The position numbers and the translations under genes were made by a program. A DNA stretch of 7,869 bases. Origin: Planctomycetota bacterium (lineage in GTDB: Bacteria > Planctomycetota > Planctomycetia > Pirellulales > Lacipirellulaceae). The notes beneath the pieces are model-generated. The model searched no databases and was not told where the DNA came from. It was given only the letters and a program-made list of their open reading frames with translations. The stretch lies in contig JAJRUA010000349.1 of the NCBI GenBank assembly GCA_024278035.1, positions 1-7,869 of the forward strand, given 5' to 3'. Below, in pieces: positions 1-6,040 of this stretch (position 1 is its first letter; each line of letters opens with the position of its first letter).

Positions 1-1103
1 AAGATGTTCACCGTGCTGCCCGTCCCTTCGACAATGACCGTGCCCGAGCCGTTGGGCGTTGTGCCGCCGCCGCTGAGGGTGGTCGACGAATTCGCGTTCC
101 CGAGCGACAGGCCATTTCTAAAGTCGGCTCGCCCGCCATTCGTAACATTCAAAGCGCCCGAGCCATAGCCGCCGATAATGGATCCGAACACGTCGGTCGG
201 ATTGGATTGGCCTGTGTTCGGATTGAAGGCCATCGGTCCTCCCCGTCCACTGGCACCTAAGTAGGACCCGACACCGTCGATGGTAACGGTCCCCGAGGCG
301 CTTTGCCCCAGGCCGACGAAGAGGGCATCTTGGATTTCAACGCGACCACCTGAGTCCACCACCAATTGCCCGCCGCCTAACAGGCCCACATGAACATCGT
401 AGCCACCACCCAGGATGTTTCCTCCATCTAAGTCGCGAATTTCACTGGCACCTCCGCCTCCCCCAGTATAGGCTCCTACGGGAATGCCATCCCCAACGTC
501 CCAAGCTGGATCGGCACCTCGAATAAAGTTCTGAAACTCACCGGGAACCAAGTACGGATCGTTGTTGAACACACTGCCTGGGCCGGAGACAACAACGGTC
601 CCCGAACCACTCGCCGGAAGAGTGGGGGCAGCTAGGTCGATTTGGAAGTTAAAATCTTCGGAACCCGAGCCTACCGAAAGGTCAAGGTTAGAAATCGTGA
701 ATCCCCCCCCTCCTCCTAAGAAATTGTCGCCCGCTCCTCCCAACACAAGGTGTTGGTATCGCAAGGCAAAAGCATTGTTGATTTCCAACGTACCGCTTCC
801 CGTCTGTCCGACCAGCAAGTTCTGTGGCGTCTCGTAGTCGGCCCAAACTTCAGGACGATTCCATGTGGAGGGGTCGCTAAGATCGGCTTCGGAGAAAAAG
901 ACATTGTTTCCCTGGCTGTCGATCGTGTCGGCGAGCAAGTCACCGTTGTTATCAAGGTAACCGGGCAGAGGGAAAGGATTCACCGGCAGTTGCTTTTGCG
1001 GAACATCGCCGGTCATCGTTATCTGGGCCTGCACAGATTGGCAAACCAATGCCAAGCCAGCGACCAGTGCGAACGAGAAAAAACGTGCGTAGAATCGCGT
1101 CAC
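1..1103 (-). CDS. Secreted surface protein with T5SS/PEP-CTERM-type repeats (C-terminus beyond window)
   Basis: The frame stays open for 367 codons to the window edge, so the C-terminus is missing. Start is GTG at 1103-1101: an in-frame TAA lies five codons upstream, and AAGGAG (1117-1112) sits 8 bases before it. Residues 1-26 form a signal peptide (Arg near the start, hydrophobic core FSFALVAGLALV, cleavage after VQA). Residues 51-62 (DNNGDLLADTID) resemble a calcium-binding EF-hand-like loop. The rest is Gly/Ser/Asn-rich with two alternating units: SGTVxVxGxGSxx at about 167-179, 270-282 and 353-365, and a GxLxVxxGGxxxxxxxLxxG unit at 244-264 and 315-335, with a degenerate one at 103-123. 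This pattern matches the known T5SS/PEP-CTERM-associated repeat, which is expected to form a beta-helix. An adhesin or matrix role and a C-terminal sorting tail are inference. A G8 run encodes Gly130-134. Confidence 0.82.
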   Translation of the reverse strand, partial: MTRFYARFFSFALVAGLALVCQSVQAQITMTGDVPQKQLPVNPFPLPGYLDNNGDLLADTIDSQGNNVFFSEADLSDPSTWNRPEVWADYETPQNLLVGQTGSGTLEINNAFALRYQHLVLGGAGDNFLGGGGGFTISNLDLSVGSGSEDFNFQIDLAAPTLPASGSGTVVVSGPGSVFNNDPYLVPGEFQNFIRGADPAWDVGDGIPVGAYTGGGGGASEIRDLDGGNILGGGYDVHVGLLGGGQLVVDSGGRVEIQDALFVGLGQSASGTVTIDGVGSYLGASGRGGPMAFNPNTGQSNPTDVFGSIIGGYGSGALNVTNGGRADFRNGLSLGNANSSTTLSGGGTTPNGSGTVIVEGTGSTVNI

Positions 1104-1372
1104 GGCGAAAGCTCCTTAGGGCCGACTCACGGTTTTTTTAAGAACCTGTGCGCTGGCCAATTGAAAAAATCAGTCCGCTCGCCGCAAACGGGCGAAGCGG
1201 TGCCCCTGAGTGTGTAGATAGTGAGTGTCGATCGACTCGAGTGTTCCGGTTGGCCGCGCAGGCCTAGCCCCTCCATCTTCACCAACCTGAGGCCGCCCGT
1301 CAACGATTTTGCGAACTTAGGAAGGCTCAAAACGGGTTCGTTTAAGCGGCCTGAACCTATTGCAGGGAGCGA

Positions 1373-1396
1373 GACGCGGCCTGTGCGAGCCGCGTC
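1373..1396. repeat. 8-bp perfect inverted repeat
   Basis: GACGCGGC at 1373-1380 pairs perfectly with GCCGCGTC at 1389-1396 around an 8-base loop. It lies about 65 bases past the stop of the minus-strand amidotransferase gene. No T-run follows on either strand, so it is not a classical intrinsic terminator, but it could stabilise a 3' end. Confidence 0.5.
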
Positions 1397-1404
1397 GTCC
1401 CCGA

Positions 1405-1450
1405 CCGTGGCGTTTTTTTACGCAACTCTCCGTGGGCGAGGACGCCACGG
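1405..1450 (-). terminator. Possible 3'-end hairpin of the amidotransferase gene
   Basis: A perfect 9-bp inverted repeat, CCGTGGCGT (1405-1413) with ACGCCACGG (1442-1450), begins 9 bases after the amidotransferase stop. A competing inner stem exists: CCGTGG at 1430-1435 can also pair with CCACGG at 1445-1450. In the gene's direction a run of A, not T, lies inside the outer loop and no T-run follows. It is therefore at best a Rho-independent-like structure lacking its U-tract, or an RNA-stabilising hairpin. The T7 run reads on the plus strand, where no upstream gene needs terminating. Confidence 0.3.
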
Positions 1451-1458
1451 CTCTCCTC

Positions 1459-2043
1459 TCAGCAGGCTAGAAACCGCTTCAACAGGTCGGTCCCCTGATG
1501 CGTCAGAAAGCTCTCCGGGTGGAATTGCACGCCAAAAAGTGGCAAATCACGGTGTTCGACCCCCATGATGACCCGCTCCTTCGAGGGCCCTTCCTCACAC
1601 CAGGCGGTCACCCGCAGCTCTGCCGGGAGCGTCTCCGGCTGGATCACCAGGCTATGGTACCGGGTCGCCTGGAAAGGATTCTCCAGCCCTTCGAGCAAGC
1701 GGCTCTCCGAATAGTGAATTAGGTCGGTCTTGCCGTGCATCAGGTGCTCTGCCCGAACGATCGTCGCCCCATAGGCCTGAGCAATCGACTGGTGCCCCAG
1801 GCAAACCCCTAGCAGCGGGACGCCGCCCGCAAACCGCTGGATCGCCTCGATCGATACGCCCGCCTCGTTCGGCGTGCAGGGCCCCGGCGAGACAACCACC
1901 CGCTCCGGCTCCAGCTCCGCCAGTTCATCGACGGTCATTTCGTCGTTCCGGACGACCCGAATCTCGATGCCCGGATCAATCTCCCCGAACCGCTGGACGA
2001 GGTTGTACGTGAACGAATCGTAGTTATCGATAACAAGAAGCAT
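1459..2043 (-). CDS. pabA/trpG: Anthranilate/aminodeoxychorismate synthase glutamine amidotransferase subunit
   Basis: This 194-residue class I glutamine amidotransferase is full length for the TrpG/PabA family. It releases ammonia from glutamine for a chorismate-using partner (TrpE to anthranilate, or PabB to aminodeoxychorismate for folate). The family signature is clear: start [15 protein letters not shown], oxyanion region SPGPCTP (52-58), nucleophile motif GVCLGHQ with Cys81, the RYHSLV segment at 128-133, and HPES with His175 and Glu177 completing the triad. TrpG and PabA cannot be separated by sequence alone and many bacteria use one protein for both. No trpE or pabB is in the window. 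The ATG at 2043 gives the standard N-terminus; the base sequence before it has no good Shine-Dalgarno. It lies 93 bases downstream of waaA, in the same direction. Confidence 0.95.
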   Translation of the reverse strand: MLLVIDNYDSFTYNLVQRFGEIDPGIEIRVVRNDEMTVDELAELEPERVVVSPGPCTPNEAGVSIEAIQRFAGGVPLLGVCLGHQSIAQAYGATIVRAEHLMHGKTDLIHYSESRLLEGLENPFQATRYHSLVIQPETLPAELRVTAWCEEGPSKERVIMGVEHRDLPLFGVQFHPESFLTHQGTDLLKRFLAC

Positions 2044-2136
2044 GGCAGGCCATGGGGTTGAGGCGATCCGTAGTTTACCCGGAGAGGAAACGTAAAGCCA
2101 CCTACATACACGGTCGCCTGAAATACCTGGGGACAG
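2044..2136. other. 93-base spacer between waaA and the amidotransferase gene
   Basis: No gene or terminator is visible. On the plus strand the phrase ACCTGGGGACAGTCAC (2126-2141) runs into the waaA stop codon. GGGGACAGTC phrases are often seen in dispersed repeats linked to REP-associated transposases, but only one copy is present here, so this is a resemblance only. No clear promoter for the amidotransferase gene was found, which leaves co-transcription with waaA possible. Confidence 0.4.
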
Positions 2137-3453
2137 TCACGCCGCTCGCTTCGTTTCTACCTCGAAGGGATCGGCCAAGTCCTCCAAAAGGTCCATCGTG
2201 CGTCCGGTTGCTCCGAGCTGCGTTGCGACCAACTCACGGGCCCGTTCGCCAAGCGTTGCCGCTTCGTTGGGTAGGGCAAGACAACCGGCGACAAACGCTT
2301 CCAAAGCCCCTTCGTCGGTAACGACCCTCGCACCATCGGCTGCCAGTAGCGCCGTTACGATATCACGAAAATTGCGTGTGTTCGGGCCGAACGAAGTGGC
2401 CACGCCGTAGGCGGCGGGCTCGATCATGTTCTGCCCCCCCCGGTCGCCGAAGCTACCGCCGACAAAACCGATTCTTGCCGTGCCCCACCAAGCGCCAAGT
2501 TCGCCGACCGAATCGACGAGGAGGATCGCAAAATCACGGTTCCCTTCCTCCAAACAACTGCGGCGTTTCCAGGGGAGGCCGCTGTGGTTCAGCAGGTTGG
2601 CCACTTCGTCAAATCGGTCGGGGTGCCGGGGAACGAGCACCAACTTCAACTCGGGGTGCTCTTCGTGAAGTTCTTGGAAGAGACGTAGGCAGATCGCTTC
2701 TTCCGGCTCTTGGGTACTGCCGGCAACCCAGACGGTATCAGCATCACGAAAACCGGCCAGTTTCTTGAGCATCTGAGTACGAGGATTATTGCGGTCCGTC
2801 TCGGCACCGTCGTACTTGAGCGAGCCTGTGGTAACAACTGTTTTTACGTTGGCACCAAGCGAACGAAACCGCTCGGCCGTGGCGTCGTCTTGGGCGGCGA
2901 TCAAGTCGATGCTTTGCAAGACGGCCCCCGCCAGCGAGCCGAGCCGTCGGTAACCACGAAAACTGTTCTCGCTCAACCGTCCGTTGACGATTGCCACTTT
3001 GCCGCCATGGTCTTTTACGGCGGCAATCAGGTTGGGCCAAAGCTCTAGTTCGGCGAGCAGCAACAGATCGGGCCTCACCCGCTGGACGGCACAGTGAACT
3101 GCCCATGAGAAATCGAGGGGGCAATAAAAAACGCTCAACTCTTGGCCATATTTTTTGCGGGCCAAATCGTAGCCCGTCTTGGTGGTTGTCGAGACGCACA
3201 GTTCCCAATCGGGCCGTCGCCGTTGCAAGTCGGCGATCAGCACGCCCAACAGGTTCACTTCGCCCACGCTCACCGCATGGAGCCAAACGGAGTGGCGGTC
3301 CCCTTGGCGTATCGGCACCCGGCCCAGCAACTTCTCCGCAAACCCCTCACGGTACTTCCCTTTTTGCCAAGCGGCCCAAAGAATCGCCGGTGACGCAACG
3401 AGGATCGTTACGAAGTAAAGGAAATTTAACAGCCAGCGTGAAGTGAAGGACAT
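2137..3453 (-). CDS. waaA: Lipid A Kdo transferase (3-deoxy-D-manno-octulosonic acid transferase), GT30
   Basis: WaaA (KdtA) adds Kdo from CMP-Kdo to the lipid A precursor at the inner face of the cytoplasmic membrane, starting the LPS core. The 438-residue product matches the family's usual ~425. It has an N-terminal membrane anchor (about residues 8-28), the acceptor-side motif HAVSVGEV with the expected catalytic Glu65, LAELELWPNLI (133-143), the donor-side segments GSTQEPEE (245-252) and VPRHPDRF (274-281), DSVGEL (314-319), VGGSF-DRGGQNMIEPAAYG (331-350) and FGPNTRNF (355-362). I chose the ATG at 3453. A TTG start at 3537 is also in frame, but the 28 extra residues are encoded across homopolymer runs and have no family counterpart. 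A purine run (GGGGGAAAG) lies 8 bases before the ATG. The gene contains a G8 tract (2441-2434) at residues Arg338-Gly340. Its presence implies an LPS-bearing outer membrane. Confidence 0.95.
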   Translation of the reverse strand: MSFTSRWLLNFLYFVTILVASPAILWAAWQKGKYREGFAEKLLGRVPIRQGDRHSVWLHAVSVGEVNLLGVLIADLQRRRPDWELCVSTTTKTGYDLARKKYGQELSVFYCPLDFSWAVHCAVQRVRPDLLLLAELELWPNLIAAVKDHGGKVAIVNGRLSENSFRGYRRLGSLAGAVLQSIDLIAAQDDATAERFRSLGANVKTVVTTGSLKYDGAETDRNNPRTQMLKKLAGFRDADTVWVAGSTQEPEEAICLRLFQELHEEHPELKLVLVPRHPDRFDEVANLLNHSGLPWKRRSCLEEGNRDFAILLVDSVGELGAWWGTARIGFVGGSFGDRGGQNMIEPAAYGVATSFGPNTRNFRDIVTALLAADGARVVTDEGALEAFVAGCLALPNEAATLGERARELVATQLGATGRTMDLLEDLADPFEVETKRAA

Positions 3454-3465
3454 GGGAAGTTCTTT

Positions 3466-3525
3466 CCCCCCCCTCGGATCATAAATTAGTTGTAACCGCG
3501 TCACCGCTCCCCCCCCCAAAAAAAA
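3466..3525 (-). repeat. Homopolymer tracts upstream of waaA (G8, then G9 next to T8)
   Basis: Read on the waaA coding strand, a run of eight T (3525-3518) is followed directly by nine G (3517-3509), and then by eight G (3473-3466) ending 12 bases before the chosen ATG. The nearer run forms part of the probable ribosome-binding purine stretch. Such tracts are prone to length change by slippage, and here a change would alter the leader or the ribosome-site composition. Confidence 0.7.
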
Positions 3526-3555
3526 GGAGAATTGCAAAGTCTTCTTCTTCGATGG

Positions 3556-3603
3556 TAGCCGCAGGCGGAAGCCGCGGTTTTTTCCTATCAGCGTCCGCGG
3601 CTT
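3556..3603. repeat. TAGCC-type palindrome with an overlapping second inverted repeat
   Basis: AGCCGC (3557-3562) pairs with GCGGTT (3574-3579, one G-T wobble) and GGC (3564-3566) with GCC (3571-3573) around a GGAA loop, with A3563 bulged. A T6 run (3578-3583) follows on the plus strand. The same AAGCCGCGG (3569-3577) also pairs perfectly with CCGCGGCTT (3595-3603), so the two stems exclude each other. The element lies in the 170-base gap between the aminotransferase and waaA genes. No plus-strand gene precedes it, so a plus-strand terminator has no obvious client; a dispersed REP-like element fits better. Confidence 0.5.
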
Positions 3604-3623
3604 TCGTTGTGAACGGTTGTTTT

Positions 3624-4904
3624 TTAAGCTGCCATGCGTCGTGGCTTGGAAGTAGCGCTCGGTCGGGCGATCGATAGAGCAAAGGCATCGATGGCGTCGA
3701 TAACCCGTTGCTGTTCTTCGGGTGCTAGCTCAGGGAAGACGGGCAGTGAGAGGACCTCTTCACATGCTCGTTCGGTATGGGGCAAATCGCCCGGCTGGTA
3801 ACCGAGGTCAGAAAAACATTCTTGCAAGTGCAGGGGGATCGGGTAGTAAATCGCACAGCCGATCTTTCGCTCCGCGAGCCAAGCCTGCATCGCCTCGCGC
3901 CGGCCTTTCGCCACCCGTACGGTGTACTGGTTCCAGACGCTAGGGCAACCGTGTGCCTCACGGGGCGGCTCGACGAGTCCCGCCGCGGGGCCGACCGTAA
4001 ATGCTGCTTCGTAACGATCAGCATGCTCTTGCCGTGCCGTGGCATAACCATCGAGATGCTTGATTTTTACGTTGAGCACAGCAGCCTGAATCGTATCGAG
4101 CCGACTGTTGACGCCAATGAGCGAGTGGTGGTAGCGGGGCGATTGGCCATGATCGCAAAGCACTCGCAAACGCTCCGCCATCTCGTCGTCGTTGGTCGTG
4201 ATAACCCCGCCATCGCCAAAACCACCCAGGTTCTTCGTGGGGTAAAAACTAAAGCTGCCGAACGTGCCAAGGGCACCGACTCGCTCGCCGTCGCACGTTG
4301 CGCCGATGGCTTGGGCGGCGTCTTCGATCACCGGCAAATCATGGGCTTGGGCGATTTCATTCAGGGCCGCCATATCGACGGCTTGGCCAAACAGGTGGAC
4401 CGGAATGATCGCCTTCGTAGCAGGCGTGATCTTCCGGGCGACATCCGCCGGGTCGATGTTGAAGGTCTCGGGCAGTAAGTCCGCAAAGACGGGCGTCGCT
4501 CCTAGCCGGGCGACTGCCCCAGCCGTAGCAAAGAACGTAAAGCTGGGGACGATGACCTCGTCGCCCGCGCCGATGCCGAGCGCCATGAGTGGAAGCAACA
4601 GGGCATCGCTACCCGAGGCGCAACCGACGGCATGTTGGGTGCCACAGTAGTCGGCCATCGTTGTCTCAAAATCGCGACAAGCGGGGCCTTTGACGAACGC
4701 GCTGTTGTCACACACCTCGGTGATCGCGGCGAGCGTCTCTTCCCGAAGCGGGGCGTTCTGCCGTCCGACATCCAGCATCGGAACCGGTTGCTGGGGAACG
4801 GGTTTCGTCGGAACAGGCTCGGCGCTATTGACCGAGGTTTCGACCTTCAGGAGACGGGCGGTTGTAGCAGTAGTAAGCGTGGCTTCCTTGCCGGTAGCAG
4901 ACAT
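3624..4904 (-). CDS. DegT/DnrJ/EryC1/StrS family PLP-dependent sugar aminotransferase
   Basis: Enzymes of this family transfer an amino group, usually from glutamate, to a keto sugar nucleotide, making amino sugars for LPS, O-antigen or glycans. From the ATG at 4904 the product has 426 residues. Visible are VPMLDVGRQN (41-50), GSDALLLPLMALGIGAGDEVI (98-118), the PLP-contacting EDAAQA (194-199), the Schiff-base lysine Lys224 in YPTKNLGGFGDGG, and GVNSRLD (264-270). The body most resembles 3-amino-sugar forming members such as WbpE/WlbC, but the substrate cannot be assigned. Residues 1-40 are an unusual Thr/Pro-rich extension before the normal family start. ATG 4904 has GGGAG 11 bases upstream; ATG 4778 would remove the conserved VP and has no ribosome site; ATG 4976 is less likely. 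A neighbouring waaA supports an envelope role. Confidence 0.92.
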   Translation of the reverse strand: MSATGKEATLTTATTARLLKVETSVNSAEPVPTKPVPQQPVPMLDVGRQNAPLREETLAAITEVCDNSAFVKGPACRDFETTMADYCGTQHAVGCASGSDALLLPLMALGIGAGDEVIVPSFTFFATAGAVARLGATPVFADLLPETFNIDPADVARKITPATKAIIPVHLFGQAVDMAALNEIAQAHDLPVIEDAAQAIGATCDGERVGALGTFGSFSFYPTKNLGGFGDGGVITTNDDEMAERLRVLCDHGQSPRYHHSLIGVNSRLDTIQAAVLNVKIKHLDGYATARQEHADRYEAAFTVGPAAGLVEPPREAHGCPSVWNQYTVRVAKGRREAMQAWLAERKIGCAIYYPIPLHLQECFSDLGYQPGDLPHTERACEEVLSLPVFPELAPEEQQRVIDAIDAFALSIARPSATSKPRRMAA

Positions 4905-4999
4905 CTTCGAGTGGACTCCCTTGCTTGGAACGTGGCGTTCACAGTGAATGGGAAAAGCTGGTCTTGTTCGTAGCATCCTTGCTAGGGACCAAGCGGCGG

Positions 5000-5028
5000 A
5001 GGTTAAGGCGATTTGGCGACAGTGTCAA
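5000..5028 (-). promoter_or_regulatory. Candidate sigma70-type promoter for the aminotransferase gene
   Basis: On the minus strand a perfect TTGACA (5028-5023) is followed by a 17-base spacer and TAACCT (5005-5000). The -10 box matches the consensus at only three positions. The predicted transcript would carry a leader of roughly 90 bases before the ATG at 4904. Confidence 0.45.
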
Positions 5029-5210
5029 TGCCAGCATGTCCCTGCGATCGAGTGCCGCAGGGTCCGCTAGAGGGTCTTATCGGCCAAAGGTCTGCTATGG
5101 CTCTACCCGAGAATCGAATCGCGACCGATTGCCACACCTTCACTTCGCGAAAAGCACTTCACGGAAGAAGTTGCCCTCCTCCCAACAGGATTTTGCAACA
5201 GAGGAAGCAG

Positions 5211-5236
5211 TAGCCCCCGGCTTGCGCCGAGGGCTA
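5211..5236. repeat. TAGCCC...GGGCTA palindrome (REP-like)
   Basis: TAGCCCCCGG (5211-5220) pairs with CCGAGGGCTA (5227-5236) over ten positions with one C-A mismatch and a six-base loop. TAGCCG and a T5 run (5243-5247) follow on the plus strand, making it terminator-like, but no plus-strand gene lies upstream. On the minus strand it shares TAGCC, then GGCG, then AAGCCG at the same spacing with the plus-strand element at 3556-3581. This suggests a common dispersed family. Confidence 0.55.
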
Positions 5237-5252
5237 TAGCCGTTTTTGTCCG

Positions 5253-5281
5253 TTGTATTTCTAGCGGCAACCCACCATAAT
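5253..5281 (+). promoter_or_regulatory. Candidate sigma70-type promoter for the DUF1579 gene
   Basis: TTGTAT (5253-5258) and CATAAT (5276-5281) are separated by exactly 17 bases. The -10 box matches at five of six positions, the -35 at three. Transcription would start near 5288, giving a leader of about 60 bases to the ATG at 5350. Confidence 0.45.
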
Positions 5282-5349
5282 TCGGCCAGGAAAGTGAACG
5301 TCAGTTCATGCGAAATTCAATCTTGAAAGAAAGAGATAGGAGAAACACC

Positions 5350-5916
5350 ATGCGACATTTTTTACTTTGTCATCCGTTTTCAGTAGGTGCATTGGTATCC
5401 ACCGCCCTGCTGATGACTGCTAGCACCGCAACTGCCCAGCCAGCCCCACCGACAGTTGAGCACCAGCAGCTCGCGCGCGAAGTGGGCGTATGGGACGCCG
5501 AGGTCCGTTTCTGGATGCAGCCAGGAGCCGAGCCGCTTGTCAGTGAGGGGAGTGAAACGTGTGAGATGCTGGGCCGCTTTTGGTTGATTAGCAAGTTCGA
5601 GGGTTCGTTTGCCGGGATGCCGTTTTCGGGCGTCGGCCAAACGGGTTACGACGTAGAGGCGGGCGAATACGTTTCGACTTGGATCGACTCAATGGCAGGC
5701 AACGTACTCATTTCGCGCGGCGCCTACGACGTGACAACGCATACGCTGACCCTCACGGGCGAGGGGAAGGACGCCATGACCGGCCAGCCGAAGCAAATCA
5801 AGATGACAACTCAGTACGCGGACGAGGAGCACAAGCAATTCGTTCTCTACGAAGCGGCGGTCGGCTCGGACGAGTGGCACAAGGTGATGGAGATCGACTA
5901 CACGCGACGGAAGTGA
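5350..5916 (+). CDS. Exported DUF1579-family protein
   Basis: The 188-residue product has a signal peptide: basic start MRH, hydrophobic stretch about 11-23, cleavage likely after ATA at residue 29. The mature part carries the pattern typical of DUF1579 proteins: an early EH...LAREVGVWDAEVRFW (37-55), then FEGSFAGMPFSGVGQTGYD (83-101), YVSTWIDSMAG (107-117) and GAYDVTTHTLTLTGEG (124-139). Proteins of this family are small, probably lipocalin-like beta barrels of unknown function, common in planctomycetes and proteobacteria; no catalytic residues are known to me. The start is decided by AGGAG (5338-5342) seven bases before ATG 5350. An in-frame ATG at 5308 has no ribosome site and would put 14 charged residues before the signal peptide. 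It appears monocistronic, with its own promoter upstream and a terminator at 5984-6020. Confidence 0.88.
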   Translation: MRHFLLCHPFSVGALVSTALLMTASTATAQPAPPTVEHQQLAREVGVWDAEVRFWMQPGAEPLVSEGSETCEMLGRFWLISKFEGSFAGMPFSGVGQTGYDVEAGEYVSTWIDSMAGNVLISRGAYDVTTHTLTLTGEGKDAMTGQPKQIKMTTQYADEEHKQFVLYEAAVGSDEWHKVMEIDYTRRK

Positions 5917-5927
5917 AATTAGCCCCG

Positions 5928-5962
5928 TTTTTAGCCCCGGGTCACTGACCCGGGGCTAAAAA
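5928..5962. repeat. Perfect 17-bp palindrome with one-base centre
   Basis: The arms at 5928-5944 and 5946-5962 are perfect reverse complements (TTTTTAGCCCCGGGTCA and its complement), separated only by C5945. A partial copy of the outer arm, TTAGCCCC, also occurs at 5919-5926. It starts 11 bases after the DUF1579 stop. The T-run is on the 5' side and an A-run on the 3' side on both strands, the wrong order for an intrinsic terminator. A dispersed TAGCC-ended palindrome, acting perhaps as a 3'-end stabiliser, is the better reading. In double-stranded DNA it could extrude as a cruciform. Confidence 0.75.
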
Positions 5963-5983
5963 AACCTTGATTTTCAAAAACAA

Positions 5984-6020
5984 AAAAAGCCGCCGCCGGA
6001 ATGTCCGGCGACGGCTTTTT
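5984..6020. terminator. Bidirectional intrinsic terminator between convergent genes
   Basis: GCCGCCGCCGGA (5989-6000) pairs with TCCGGCGACGGC (6004-6015) at 11 of 12 positions around a three-base loop. It is flanked by an A-run on the left (5982-5988) and T5 on the right (6016-6020), so each strand has a GC-rich stem followed by a U-tract. It ends the plus-strand DUF1579 transcript and the minus-strand PEP-CTERM transcript (stop at 6041). Confidence 0.92.
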
Positions 6021-6040
6021 ATCGTTATCTATATCAATCT

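Larger units (their letters stand above)
1104..1458. other. Intergenic region upstream of the repeat protein gene
   Basis: No convincing gene is visible in these 355 bases; the open frames across them lack recognisable protein character. On the minus strand a possible promoter is TTGACG (1303-1298), a 17-base spacer and GAAGAT, but the second box is poor. A small hairpin (1175-1183 with 1191-1200, one bulged A) would lie in the leader of the repeat protein mRNA. The part nearest the amidotransferase gene holds two larger inverted repeats listed separately. Confidence 0.5.
4905..5349. other. Divergent intergenic region between the aminotransferase and DUF1579 genes
   Basis: These 445 bases hold candidate promoters for both flanking genes and a palindrome, listed separately. 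In addition, CCCTGCG (5040-5046) pairs perfectly with CGCAGGG (5056-5062); this dyad lies just upstream of the -35 box of the minus-strand promoter, where an operator might sit. I found no tRNA, small RNA or credible small gene; a 104-codon open frame at 4925-5239 on the plus strand overlaps the aminotransferase leader and has no protein-like features. Confidence 0.5.

Noticed and set aside
1221..1568. 115-codon open frame on the plus strand
   Set aside because: It overlaps the certain amidotransferase C-terminus on the opposite strand and crosses two inverted repeats; no recognisable motif.
2126..2141. GGGGACAGTC phrase overlapping the waaA stop, like repeats near REP-associated transposases
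   Set aside because: Only a single copy is present and no inverted partner or transposase is nearby; it could be chance.
3454..3537. 28-residue N-terminal extension of WaaA from a TTG start
   Set aside because: The extra residues are encoded by T8 and G9 homopolymers and have no family counterpart. The ATG at 3453 immediately precedes the expected membrane anchor.
3777..4478. 233-codon open frame on the plus strand opposite the aminotransferase gene
   Set aside because: It lies wholly antisense to a well-supported PLP enzyme, and its sequence reflects the complementary codon pattern. No family resemblance.
5063..5200. Possible tRNA-like stretch (GAATCGAATC in a non-coding region)
   Set aside because: No cloverleaf could be built: there is no matching acceptor stem or anticodon arm around the TTCGA-like bases.
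4925..5239. 104-codon open frame on the plus strand
   Set aside because: It overlaps the start of the aminotransferase gene and runs through its promoter region and into a palindrome. It has no ribosome site, no domain and Arg/Ser-rich shadow composition.
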